From the NCBI GenBank assembly GCA_021737695.1, contig JAIPDL010000004.1, forward strand, positions 1-64,000: a stretch of 64,000 nucleotides of DNA, given 5' to 3'. The notes beneath the pieces are model-generated. The model had not been told where the DNA came from. It made no database searches and saw only the letters and a list, made by a program, of their open reading frames with translations. Positions 25,052 through 34,013 of the stretch are shown piece by piece. Every line of letters starts with the position of its first letter. Within the stretch, counting starts at the first letter, position 1. The stretch comes from Desulfotignum sp. Its GTDB lineage: Bacteria > Desulfobacterota > Desulfobacteria > Desulfobacterales > Desulfobacteraceae. The position numbers were made by a program, and so were the translations under genes.

Positions 25052-26680
25052 ATGAAAGGTTTCCAGACCCTGTGTGGTATCATCCTGGGGTTGTTCCTGA
25101 TTGGATGCATTGCGGCCGGCTGCTCCGGCCCTGAAGAAGTGGATCATCCCGGAAATGAGCCGGAAAGCACGGCCCCGGTCCATGGCGGAATATACCGGAT
25201 ACCAATGCCCAGCAATCCAGCGACCCTGGACCCGGCCCGGGTCAAGGACCAATATGGCGCTGCGGTTGTCAGGCAGGTGTTTGACGGCCTGGTCCGGTTT
25301 GATTCCTATCTGACCATACTGCCGGCCCTGGCCCGGACCTGGCAGGTGGAGGCGGATGGCCGTGTGTACCGGTTTACGCTGCGAGAAAATGCCCGGTTTC
25401 ACAATGGTGATCTTGTGACAGCGGCGGATGTGGTTTTTTCCATCTCCCGGCTCCTGCGGCTGAGTCCAGCGCCGTCGGTTTTGCCCCATCTGATGATGAT
25501 CGTCGGGGCGGAAGCGTTCCGGAATCAGGACCAGGACCGGGTCGAGGGGTTGACGGTCATTGATCCGCACACAGTGGAAATTCGCCTGGTTTCTCCCCAT
25601 ATGCCACTGCTTACCGCCTTGGGCATGCATGAAGTGGCGATTTTGCCCCAAAAAATTGTGGAGGACTCAACGTCCGAATTTGCCAGACATCCCGTGGGAA
25701 CCGGGCCGTTCCGGTTTGTGACATGGGACCCGGACCGGTCCATCGATCTGGAGCGGTTTGACGATTATTTCGGAGAGACCGCCCTGCTGAAAGGGATTCA
25801 TTTCAAAATTTATGCCGAAGGACAGGATTCATCAGAACTGTCGGATTTTTTGGCAAAGAATATTGACGAAATGGCGGTCTACGGCGATGTCAGGGAAAAA
25901 CTGGGGGATCAGGCAGATGTGCAGTGGTTTCACCGGCCGTCCCTGAGCCTGTTTTTTTACGGCATGAACTGCGATCACCCCCACCTGACGCATCCGGAAT
26001 TCCGCAAAGCCCTGTCTGCTGCCATTGACCGGACCGCTTTTGTGACCCAGGTTTATAACGGGCAGTTTGATATTGCCAGGACCATTCTGCCCCCGGGCAT
26101 GCCCGGATACAGCCCGGCTTCCCCGCTGCCGGACAATGACCCGGATCTTGCCCGGCAGCATCTGGACCAGGCCCTGGCAACCGGTCTGGATCAGGTGCCG
26201 GAACTGGAGCTGGTGTCGGCATTCCAGACTTCCCGGGTGGCGGCTGAAATGGAGATGATCAAAGCGTTCTGGGCGGAACTCGGGGTTCACGTGCGGGTCC
26301 GGTACATCACGGACTGGACCGAGTTTGAAACCTATATCCGGTCGGATGCCGTGCAGCTCTACCGATATGCCTGGTTTGCTGACATGCCTGATCCGGACAG
26401 CATCCTTCATCCTTTGTTTGCATCCGATTCCCCCAACAATTTCATGCAGTATCATGATCCGGTCACGGATACCCTGCTCAGACAGGCCCGGGAAACCATC
26501 GATCCCGTGGCCCGGGCCGAAATTTACCGGGACACTGAAGCGCGCATCACCACGACCCTGCCATTGATTCCCTTGTTTTACATGAGCGTGGACCGGGTGT
26601 ATCAGCCCGATGTCAGAGGGATTCAGGTCAGTGCCCTGGGAGCCCATGCCATGCCCCTCAACCAGGTATGGGTGGATTGA
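25052..26680 (+). CDS. oligopeptide-binding lipoprotein (SBP family 5)
   Basis: 542 aa from the ATG with GGGAG five bases upstream; the ORF-track start is 48 codons too early and lies in the terminator region. Lipoprotein signal with lipobox IAAGC. Family-5 features: GGIYRIPMPSNPATLDPARV, LARTWQVEADGRVYRFTLRENARFHNG, VGTGPFRFVTWDPDRSIDLERFDDYFG. Homologues (DppA/OppA/NikA) bind di- and oligopeptides. No ABC permease or ATPase gene accompanies it, which favours a sensing or presentation role. The adjacent VGGGGPY precursor is a natural candidate ligand; that pairing is a hypothesis. Confidence 0.88.
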   Translation: MKGFQTLCGIILGLFLIGCIAAGCSGPEEVDHPGNEPESTAPVHGGIYRIPMPSNPATLDPARVKDQYGAAVVRQVFDGLVRFDSYLTILPALARTWQVEADGRVYRFTLRENARFHNGDLVTAADVVFSISRLLRLSPAPSVLPHLMMIVGAEAFRNQDQDRVEGLTVIDPHTVEIRLVSPHMPLLTALGMHEVAILPQKIVEDSTSEFARHPVGTGPFRFVTWDPDRSIDLERFDDYFGETALLKGIHFKIYAEGQDSSELSDFLAKNIDEMAVYGDVREKLGDQADVQWFHRPSLSLFFYGMNCDHPHLTHPEFRKALSAAIDRTAFVTQVYNGQFDIARTILPPGMPGYSPASPLPDNDPDLARQHLDQALATGLDQVPELELVSAFQTSRVAAEMEMIKAFWAELGVHVRVRYITDWTEFETYIRSDAVQLYRYAWFADMPDPDSILHPLFASDSPNNFMQYHDPVTDTLLRQARETIDPVARAEIYRDTEARITTTLPLIPLFYMSVDRVYQPDVRGIQVSALGAHAMPLNQVWVD

Positions 26681-26718
26681 TCAGCCATGCCGTGAGTCAA
26701 AGAAACACGGGGTGATAT

Positions 26719-28584
26719 GTGAAGAAACCGGCATCTTTCCCCTTGCGCTACCGGTTTATGCTCATCAGCTCATTGATGCTGATTCTGCTTCTCGGGACCC
26801 TGGCCCTGGTGCTGGGGTCGCTTCAGACCCAAACCATTCAGGGCCGCATTGAAAAACAGGGGCTGGATATCGCCCGGAACCTGGCCGCCGTATCCAGAGA
26901 TCACTTCATCACCTACAATTATGTGGCGTTAGAAAAGCTGGCCAACCAGGTGGTGGATATTTCCGATATCCTGTATGTGGTATTTTATGACAAAGAGGGC
27001 CGGGTTGCCGGATACAGCCGTCGACCGGATCTCCAGAACCGGATCCTCACGGATGAGATCAGCCGGAAAGCGATGGATGCGACAACCCCCCTGGTGGTGA
27101 CCCAAAATCAGAAAAATTCCGGTCAACCGGTCCTGCATGTTGCGGTCCCGGTGATCCTGGCGGATTCCCAGGCCCGCTGGGGAACGATCCGGGTCTGTCT
27201 GTCCCTGGACCTGATGCAGCAGCAGATCCGGCAGACCCGATGGATCATCGGTGTGCTGGGGGTCATTGCTCTGGGAGCCGGGATACTGATATCCAACTGG
27301 ACGGCCCAGCGGGTGACCCGGCCCCTGGAAAAGCTGGCCGCCACCACCATGGATGCGGCCCGGGGCGATCTGACATTAAAGATTTTTGTCAACACCCGGG
27401 ATGAAGTGGAAATCCTGGCAGCCAATTTTTCATTCATGATCCAGGAAATTCTGGCCCAGAAGAAAAAGCTGGAGGAACAGCTCCAGGAGATCCGGCGGTG
27501 GCAGCAATACACGGAAAAAGTGCTGGTCACCATGGGGGACGGGCTGTTGGCCATTGACATGGCAGGAAGGGTCACCACAGTGAACCCGGCGGCCCGGCGC
27601 ATTCTGGAAATACCGGATGAGCGGCCTGTCCGGTCAAAGCCGGTATGGGATCTGATGGATCCGGGATCCCAGATGGCCGGGTATATCCGGGAGGTACTGG
27701 CGGATCCGTCTGTGGAGAAGCAGCGGGAGCTGGGCGCGTATGCCGGAAAAAACGAGCCAGTGATTCTGGTCAATGCCGGGGTCCTGGAAACCCGGCACAA
27801 AGCGTCCCGGGAGATCATTTTTTCTTTGACCGACATCACCGCGTTAAAGCGCCTGGAGGCCCAGGTCCGGCAGGCCCAGCGGCTGGCGGACTTAGGGATT
27901 CTGGCTGCGGGTATGGCCCATGAGATCCGCAATCCCCTTTCCGCCATCAAAACCTTTGTGGCTTTGCTGCCTAAAAAACTGGAAAAACCCGGATTTCTGG
28001 AAAAGTTCCAGCAGACCGTTCCCAGAGAGATCAACCGGCTCAATACCCTGATCGAAGAGATGCTGGAGCTGTCCCGGCCCCCCCGTTACCGGCTCAAGCC
28101 CACAGAGATCAGTGCCCTGGTTACCCATTGCACCACATTGCTGGAAGCGAATTTCAACGGCCGGGATATTTTTTTTCAGGCAGATCTCCCGGACGATCCC
28201 GCATGGGTCCAGGCAGATGCGGACCAGCTGGAAAAAGCATTTATCAACCTGCTTCAGAACGGGGCCCAGGCCATGCCCGGGGGCGGCACCCTTCAGGTGT
28301 CGGTTTCCCGGGATCAGGACCAGGTGGGGTTGGAATTCAGGGATACCGGGCAAGGCATGTCCCCGGAAATGGTCGACAACATCTTTAATCCGTTTTTCAC
28401 CACCAAGGCCAAAGGCACGGGCTTAGGCCTGGCCATCACCCATAAGGTGATCACGGAACACGGGGGCCGGATCAGTGTGACCAGCCGTGAGCACGAGGGG
28501 ACCTGTTTCACGGTTCGCCTGCCGGGGATCGGTCCGGCCCGTCTGTCCCTTCCTTCTGATCCGGCATCAGATCCAGGGACTTGA
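26719..28584 (+). CDS. membrane sensor histidine kinase (HAMP-PAS-HisKA)
   Basis: 621 aa, GTG start. A membrane segment (about 13-33), a periplasmic sensor domain (35-172), a second segment (174-193), HAMP (194-247), a coiled coil, PAS (about 265-375), HisKA with MAHEIRNPLSAIKTFV (His401) and HATPase with NLLQNGAQAM, DTGQGMS and GTGLGLAITHKV. The layout is that of NtrB/AtoS-class kinases that pair with NtrC-type regulators. It follows the binding-protein gene by 38 bp, so the lipoprotein could present a ligand to its periplasmic domain. Its last 77 bp overlap the convergent regulator gene. Confidence 0.92.
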   Translation: MKKPASFPLRYRFMLISSLMLILLLGTLALVLGSLQTQTIQGRIEKQGLDIARNLAAVSRDHFITYNYVALEKLANQVVDISDILYVVFYDKEGRVAGYSRRPDLQNRILTDEISRKAMDATTPLVVTQNQKNSGQPVLHVAVPVILADSQARWGTIRVCLSLDLMQQQIRQTRWIIGVLGVIALGAGILISNWTAQRVTRPLEKLAATTMDAARGDLTLKIFVNTRDEVEILAANFSFMIQEILAQKKKLEEQLQEIRRWQQYTEKVLVTMGDGLLAIDMAGRVTTVNPAARRILEIPDERPVRSKPVWDLMDPGSQMAGYIREVLADPSVEKQRELGAYAGKNEPVILVNAGVLETRHKASREIIFSLTDITALKRLEAQVRQAQRLADLGILAAGMAHEIRNPLSAIKTFVALLPKKLEKPGFLEKFQQTVPREINRLNTLIEEMLELSRPPRYRLKPTEISALVTHCTTLLEANFNGRDIFFQADLPDDPAWVQADADQLEKAFINLLQNGAQAMPGGGTLQVSVSRDQDQVGLEFRDTGQGMSPEMVDNIFNPFFTTKAKGTGLGLAITHKVITEHGGRISVTSREHEGTCFTVRLPGIGPARLSLPSDPASDPGT

Positions 28585-29950
28585 TTTTCTGAATCAGGGT
28601 GTTTCTGTGAATGCCCAGCACCTGGGCGGTCTGGGTCTGGTTCCAGTGGCAGCCCTTCAGTGCCCGCAGGATATAATGCCGTTCAAAGGTCTGGCGGGCC
28701 TGGATCAGGCCTTTGCTCTCCCGGGCCTCTTCCGCGGCTTCCCGGCCGGAATCGGTATGGAACAGCAAATCAAAGGGCAGGTCTTTTTCATCAATGGGCT
28801 GCTGGTCGGACCCCAGCACCACCAGCCGCTCCATCAGGTTTTCCAGTTCCCGGATATTACCCGGCCAGGGATAGTCCTCCAGCACGGTCAGGGCGCCGGG
28901 GGTGATGCCGGTGATATGTTTGTTCATCCTGCGGTTGAACCGGTCCAGAAAATATCCGGCCAGCACAGGCACATCCCCTTTTCTTTTTCGCAGAGGCGGC
29001 AGGTCCACGGGGACCACATTGAGTCTGAAATACAGGTCATCTCTGAACTCTCTGGTTTTGATCATTTCATCCAGCCGGGTGTTGGTGGCGGCGATGATCC
29101 GGATATCCACCTTGATGGTCCGGTTGCCGCCCACCCGGGAGAATTCCCGTTCCTGGATGAACCGCAGCAGTTTGGCCTGGAATTCCGGTTTGAGGCAGCC
29201 GATTTCATCCAGAAACACCGTGCCCTGGTGGGCAAACTCGAATTTTCCCGTGGTCTGGCGGTATGCCCCGGTAAACGACCCTTTTTCATGGCCGAACAGT
29301 TCGGCTTCCATCAGTTCCGAGGGAATGGCCGCGCAGTTGATGGCCACAAACGGATTTTCCTTCCGAAGGCTCAAATTATGGATGGCCCGGGCGATCAGTT
29401 CTTTGCCCGTGCCGCTTTCGCCGGTGATCAGCACATTGCTGCCCGATCCGGCCACCTTTTCCATGAGCTGGAACACGGCGGTCATATGGGGAGACCGGGT
29501 GATGATTTTCGGCTCAAATGCACCGGCCGCCACCTGGGAGCGGTGATACCGGACTTCTCTGGCCAGGCGCTGCCGGTCCACGATTTTTTCCACCCGGTTC
29601 AGGATGATCTCATGGTCAAACGGCTTGGTGATATAGTCATAGGCTCCCAGTTTCAGAGAGTCCGTGGCTTCCTGGGCCCGGTCAACCGCTGACACCATGA
29701 TGACGTCCAAATCCGGGTCAATCTGCTTGATCTGTTTCAAAGTTTCAATACCATCCATTTCCGGCATCACAATATCCAGAAAGATCAGATCAAACCCGTG
29801 GGAACGGGTTTTTGAAAGCGCTTCAGGGCCGCTTTTTGCGCAGGTGACATCATAATCATCTTCCAGAATTTCCTTGAGTGCATCCCGGATGGCTTCATCA
29901 TCATCCACCACAAGAATCTGTACCGGGTTGGGATCGTCCTTGATATCCAC
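28508..29950 (-). CDS. NtrC-family sigma54-dependent response regulator
   Basis: 480 aa, GTG start with GGGAG upstream. Receiver domain (10-125) with phospho-acceptor D59 in FLDIVMPEMDG and the KPF lysine; AAA+ domain with Walker A GESGTGKE, Walker B VFLDEIG and the sigma54-contact loop GSFTGA (Ser for the usual Ala of GAFTGA); C-terminal Fis-type helix-turn-helix (WNQTQTAQVLGIHRNTLIQKIK). Likely partner of the kinase at 26719, which is encoded convergently with a 77-bp 3' overlap. The only sigma54 promoter with upstream dyads I see in the window lies upstream of the small-peptide gene in the same cluster. Confidence 0.94.
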   Translation of the reverse strand: MDIKDDPNPVQILVVDDDEAIRDALKEILEDDYDVTCAKSGPEALSKTRSHGFDLIFLDIVMPEMDGIETLKQIKQIDPDLDVIMVSAVDRAQEATDSLKLGAYDYITKPFDHEIILNRVEKIVDRQRLAREVRYHRSQVAAGAFEPKIITRSPHMTAVFQLMEKVAGSGSNVLITGESGTGKELIARAIHNLSLRKENPFVAINCAAIPSELMEAELFGHEKGSFTGAYRQTTGKFEFAHQGTVFLDEIGCLKPEFQAKLLRFIQEREFSRVGGNRTIKVDIRIIAATNTRLDEMIKTREFRDDLYFRLNVVPVDLPPLRKRKGDVPVLAGYFLDRFNRRMNKHITGITPGALTVLEDYPWPGNIRELENLMERLVVLGSDQQPIDEKDLPFDLLFHTDSGREAAEEARESKGLIQARQTFERHYILRALKGCHWNQTQTAQVLGIHRNTLIQKIKSLDLMPDQKEGTDGPDRSPAGEP

Positions 29951-30180
29951 CAGTCTGTCTCCCTGAAATAAAAATTGTTTGTGTTTGGGGTTACGGGCCT
30001 GGACAGGGGAATACTATAAATTTGGGTTTTTTTCCAGAATTTACAGCACTTTTCTCTTTTCATGGTTGATTTTGTCGGTGCCACCCGATAAGAAGAGAGT
30101 CGGAACTCCGCTGCATGGCATCCCGGATCAGCGGGGTGTGATTCGGTTGTCACGGAATTGATAACACAAGGAGACAGGTC

Positions 30181-30981
30181 ATGGAAAATTATATGGAGCA
30201 GATGGTGGTGTTTTTAACCAAATATGGGCTGAATATTATCGGTGCCATAATTATTCTGATTCTGGGCCGGATTGCCGCCGGTATCGGCAGAAAGATCATT
30301 GAGAAGCTCATGGGCCGTTCCAGCGTTGATCCATCCGTGACCTCTTTTTGCGGCAGCCTGGTTTATTTCGGTATTCTGGCATTTACTGTCCTGGCGGCGT
30401 TGGCAAAATTCGGTATTCAGACTGCGTCGTTTGTGGCGGTGATCGGTGCCGCCGGTCTGGCCGTGGGCCTGGCGCTTCAGGGATCCTTGGCCAATTTTGC
30501 CGCAGGGGTTCTTATCCTGATCCTGCAACCATTCAAAACCGGGCATTATATTGAAGCCGGGGGAGTTGCCGGCACGGTCAAGGACATTCAGATGTTTACC
30601 ACCACCCTGGCCACACCGGACAATATCAAGATTCTGGTGCCCAATGGTAAAATTTTAAATGATGTCATTAAAAATATTTCCGGGTATGATACCCGCCGAA
30701 TCGATCTGGTGATCGGCATCGGATACGGGTCTGATATTGAAAAAGCCTGGCAGATTCTGGAGGATATCATCAAATCCGATGACCGTGTTCTCAAAGATCC
30801 CGCCTACACCATTGCCGTGTCCGAACTGGCGGATTCCAGCGTGAATTTTGTGGTACGTCCATGGGTGAACAGCACTGATTACTGGGCCACCCGATATGAT
30901 CTGATCAAAACCATCAAACAGTCGTTTGACGAGAACGACATTGAAATCCCGTTCCCCCAGGTCACTGTTCACAAAGGATAA
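30181..30981 (+). CDS. mscS: small-conductance mechanosensitive channel
   Basis: 266 aa, close to E. coli MscS in length. Three N-terminal membrane segments; the pore helix is GAAGLAVGLALQGSLANFAAG, followed by the MscS beta domain (GGVAGTVKDIQMFTTTLATPDN) and C-terminal alpha-beta domain. AAGGAGACAGGTC precedes the ATG. Osmotic safety valve of the inner membrane. Monocistronic, ending in a bidirectional terminator. Confidence 0.95.
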   Translation: MENYMEQMVVFLTKYGLNIIGAIIILILGRIAAGIGRKIIEKLMGRSSVDPSVTSFCGSLVYFGILAFTVLAALAKFGIQTASFVAVIGAAGLAVGLALQGSLANFAAGVLILILQPFKTGHYIEAGGVAGTVKDIQMFTTTLATPDNIKILVPNGKILNDVIKNISGYDTRRIDLVIGIGYGSDIEKAWQILEDIIKSDDRVLKDPAYTIAVSELADSSVNFVVRPWVNSTDYWATRYDLIKTIKQSFDENDIEIPFPQVTVHKG

Positions 30982-31000
30982 ACAAAATAAGGGATAGACA

Positions 31001-31049
31001 AAAAAGACAGCTGTGATTGATGTGAAAATACCGGTTACAGCTGTTTTTG
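31001..31049. terminator. bidirectional terminator between mscS and CHASE2 gene
   Basis: AAAAAGACAGCTGT and ACAGCTGTTTTT form a stem with A and T tracts on either side, serving both convergent genes. Confidence 0.75.
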
Positions 31050-31057
31050 TTTATATT

Positions 31058-33064
31058 TCAGGCGGGATGTTCTTCCGTGTCCTGGAACGCATGGGCAATC
31101 TCAAGGATTTTGTCTTCGATCCGGCAGAAGGCATCCACGATGACGGGGTCAAATGATTTTCCTTTTTCTTCAAGAATAATGGCCATGGCGTTGTCATGGG
31201 AAAATGGGGGTTTGTAGCATCGTTCACTGATCAATGCATCATATACGTCGGCAATGGCCATGATTCTGCCGGCCAGCGGAATCTGGGTGCCGGCCAGACC
31301 GGACGGGTAGCCGTTGCCGTTCCATTTTTCATGATGGGTGCCGGCGATCTGGGACCCCAGAGCCAGAAAATTACTTCCCTGGTGGTCTTTGGCTGCCCGG
31401 GTGATAATTGTTCTGCCGTGCTGGGCATGCTGTTTCATGATCTTAAACTCTTCTTGTGTGAGCCGGCCGGGTTTGAGCAGTATCCTGTCCGGGGTTCCCA
31501 CCTTGCCGATATCATGCAGGGGCACGGATAAAAACAGATTTTTAATAAATTTTTCCGTCAGGATCTCTTTGAAAAAACCGGTATCTCTGAGATGTTCGGC
31601 AATGGCCCGGGCGTAATGCTGGGTTCTGACAATATGTTCTCCGGTTTCCGGATCCCGGGTCTCCACCATGGATACCATGGCTTCCATGGTCAACTGCTGG
31701 GCGGAAGACAGTTGCCGATACCAGGTGAATGCGGCCCGTTTTTCCATGGCGAACCGGCAAAGAGAAATCAGGGAAAACAAAACCAGCACTGTCACAATCG
31801 GGGCTGCCGGGGAGATAAATACGGATGCTTCCCCATAGGCGAGCAGGCTGGCACCGGTCAGGCCGGCGGCCCATGCCAGACTGGCTGAAAACAGCATGCC
31901 CGGCCCAATGAACCGGTAAAACAATCCCCCCATGAACAGGCCGGTGAGCATACAGGCAAAGCCTTTTAGCACCCCGGCCCATGCCGGCAGAATGATCAGG
32001 TTGTTTTTCAGGATATTGTCGACCACCACGGCACTGATTTCAACACCCGGAAAATGTGGATCAAGCACGGTCTGGTGAATATCGTTCAATCCCATGGCTG
32101 AAGATCCCACAAGAACAATGCGGTCCCGGAGGTCTGATTTTTCAAACTGCCGGTTTAAAATATCCACGGCAGACAGATAGGAAAAGGAAAATCCGGGCCG
32201 GGTGAAGCGGATGGCGGCATATCCTTCACGGGTGACGGGGATTTGACAGGTGCCTGCCGCAATACAGGGACCGGTCCGGGTCTGGATCACCCGGGCAGTG
32301 GAAATGCCCTGAGCCTCCAGAAACAAAGCCAGAGAGAGATGGGGAAAAATCTGTGACCCGTGCCGGATCAAGAGGGGGATTCGGCGCAACAGTCCGTCAA
32401 GATCATATTGACTGTTGATGAATCCCGTATTTTTCAGCCGGGTTTCAATGGCCGGGGTATTACACAAAGCCCCGGTGGCCTGGTGCAGGGATAACAGATG
32501 GTCCGGATCCGTGATTTCAACGGTGGTTTGTTTGCACACCGCCCCTTTGCCGGTATGATTAAAATAAAAATACCGGGCCCCCACCATGGGGGTTTCAGCC
32601 AGCACCGAGCCAAAGAAAATATCATTGTTTTCCATTCCCCGGGGCAAATCTGTCACGGGCAGGTGGACATTGAGATCCGTTTCAAGCCGCTGGATGATAT
32701 TTTGAAGTGAGGTCTGATCCGGTTCGGGAAACAAAATATCCAGTGCCATGGCCCGGGGTTCGGACTGATGGATCAGCCGGATCAGGCGGGCGAGCCGGTA
32801 TCGGGGCCAGGGCCATTGACCCACGGCAGCCAGGCTGGTTTCATCAATGTCCACGATGGTGATGCGTTCTGCATCGTTCGCCCGGAGATCAGAGGACGCG
32901 CCCATCCGCATATACCGGTCATAAAAAAAATGATCCAAAGATTGCAGAAAACCGTTTTCAGAAGATGCGGCCAGAGCAATGATCAGGGTGATTATCAGTA
33001 TCGTTCCTGCCCAGATGGTGCGAATTTTTTTCGACAGATCTATTTTAGGGGGGGGCTCCATCAT
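31058..33064 (-). CDS. CHASE2 sensor - HD-GYP c-di-GMP phosphodiesterase
   Basis: 668 aa. A membrane segment (about 15-35), an extracytoplasmic CHASE2 domain (40-365; ITIVDIDETSLAAVGQWPWPR, AMALDILFPEPD), three membrane segments (365-440), then HD-GYP: ETGEHIVRTQHY, VPLHDIGKVGTPDRIL, HHEKWNGNGYPSGLAG, IADVYDALISERCYKPPF. All metal-binding His/Asp motifs are intact, so c-di-GMP hydrolysis is expected. Signal unknown. Monocistronic. Confidence 0.93.
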   Translation of the reverse strand: MMEPPPKIDLSKKIRTIWAGTILIITLIIALAASSENGFLQSLDHFFYDRYMRMGASSDLRANDAERITIVDIDETSLAAVGQWPWPRYRLARLIRLIHQSEPRAMALDILFPEPDQTSLQNIIQRLETDLNVHLPVTDLPRGMENNDIFFGSVLAETPMVGARYFYFNHTGKGAVCKQTTVEITDPDHLLSLHQATGALCNTPAIETRLKNTGFINSQYDLDGLLRRIPLLIRHGSQIFPHLSLALFLEAQGISTARVIQTRTGPCIAAGTCQIPVTREGYAAIRFTRPGFSFSYLSAVDILNRQFEKSDLRDRIVLVGSSAMGLNDIHQTVLDPHFPGVEISAVVVDNILKNNLIILPAWAGVLKGFACMLTGLFMGGLFYRFIGPGMLFSASLAWAAGLTGASLLAYGEASVFISPAAPIVTVLVLFSLISLCRFAMEKRAAFTWYRQLSSAQQLTMEAMVSMVETRDPETGEHIVRTQHYARAIAEHLRDTGFFKEILTEKFIKNLFLSVPLHDIGKVGTPDRILLKPGRLTQEEFKIMKQHAQHGRTIITRAAKDHQGSNFLALGSQIAGTHHEKWNGNGYPSGLAGTQIPLAGRIMAIADVYDALISERCYKPPFSHDNAMAIILEEKGKSFDPVIVDAFCRIEDKILEIAHAFQDTEEHPA

Positions 33065-33183
33065 GGTTGTCTGATCATTTCCTGAATTATCGGTTTCGCT
33101 ATTATAGGCAGGGCATCCGGGCCTGTCAAGGTGATGGGAGCCAGGCGGTTTTCAACATGGTTTTCAAACACCGTTTCCCACGG

Positions 33184-33840
33184 TCAGGTATGGGACAGTC
33201 CCAGAAACGTATTCCGGATCCGTTCCACATGGTCCAGAAGCTGGGTTTTTCTGGCTTTGCCCACGATATCCGGAGACGCTTTTGCCAAAAGGTCGGTTAA
33301 TGCCAGCAGATCCGATTCCAGGCAACGGCTTTCCGTATGCCAGCCATGGGTATCCATTTTCATCAGATTGAAATACCACAAACGAAATGTCAGCACATAG
33401 AAGCGGTCCGACATTTCTGTCAAGAATGGATTTCCTGCGGCATCGTGGAACAGGTGTTTCAGATCCATATCCAGTCGGGCCAGCTTTTCCGGATCATGAT
33501 GAACCACCAGATCCCGGCACCTGTCGGTCAGTTGTGCCAGCCGGTTGAAGTGTGCCTTGTTAAACCGTTCTGCTGCCATGACCCCGATGACGGATTCCAG
33601 TTCCAGCCGGGCCTGGAACAGGTGGGTGATGGTATTGAGTTCCAGCTCAGATACCTGGATACCGGTTCGGGGCAGTATTTTAAGCAGATGTTCCCATTCC
33701 AGACGAAACAGCACCGTGCGCAACGGGGTTCTGCTGACACCGAATTCTTCTGCCAGGGCCTGTTCCTTGAGAATCTGACCCGGGTTGTATGCCAGGAAAA
33801 TGATTCGTTCCCGCAGGGTATGATAAATTTTTTGATTCAT
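33184..33840 (-). CDS. GntR family regulator, FCD (FadR/VanR-like) subfamily
   Basis: 218 aa. N-terminal winged helix (LREGS-type start YHTLRERIIFLAYNPGQILKEQALAEEFGVSRTPLRTVLFRL) followed by an all-helical FCD domain with metal-site residues D (RLDMDLKHLFHDAAGNPFL) and H. Divergent from the FAD oxidoreductase gene, with a TGGT-N2-ACCA operator between them, so it probably represses that gene in response to its substrate. Confidence 0.9.
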   Translation of the reverse strand: MNQKIYHTLRERIIFLAYNPGQILKEQALAEEFGVSRTPLRTVLFRLEWEHLLKILPRTGIQVSELELNTITHLFQARLELESVIGVMAAERFNKAHFNRLAQLTDRCRDLVVHHDPEKLARLDMDLKHLFHDAAGNPFLTEMSDRFYVLTFRLWYFNLMKMDTHGWHTESRCLESDLLALTDLLAKASPDIVGKARKTQLLDHVERIRNTFLGLSHT

Positions 33841-33916
33841 TTTTTGTCAGTTTTAAATGAATAATCCATTAATTTTTAAGGAGCATAACACAAATAAATA
33901 GTAAAAAAATAATATA

Positions 33917-33946
33917 TTGACAATAGAAATTTTTTTGGTATACCAT
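33917..33946 (+). promoter_or_regulatory. promoter with overlapping GntR-type operator
   Basis: TTGACA (33917-33922) and a -10 near 33939-33946 (TATACC/TACCAT) embed the perfect palindrome TGGTATACCA (33936-33945) flanked by T and A tracts. TGGT-N(1-3)-ACCA is the class of site bound by FCD-type GntR proteins such as FadR, PdhR and LldR. Binding would occlude the -10 of the oxidoreductase gene. Confidence 0.65.
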
Positions 33947-34013
33947 AAAAATATTAAAAAATCACGCCATGCGTGTAATGGCAGAATGTAAATCAATTTC
34001 AGGGAGAGGAACT

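Noticed and set aside
28487-29692. 401-aa plus-strand ORF
   Set aside because: Antisense shadow of the NtrC-type regulator, whose receiver, AAA+ and HTH motifs are unambiguous on the other strand.
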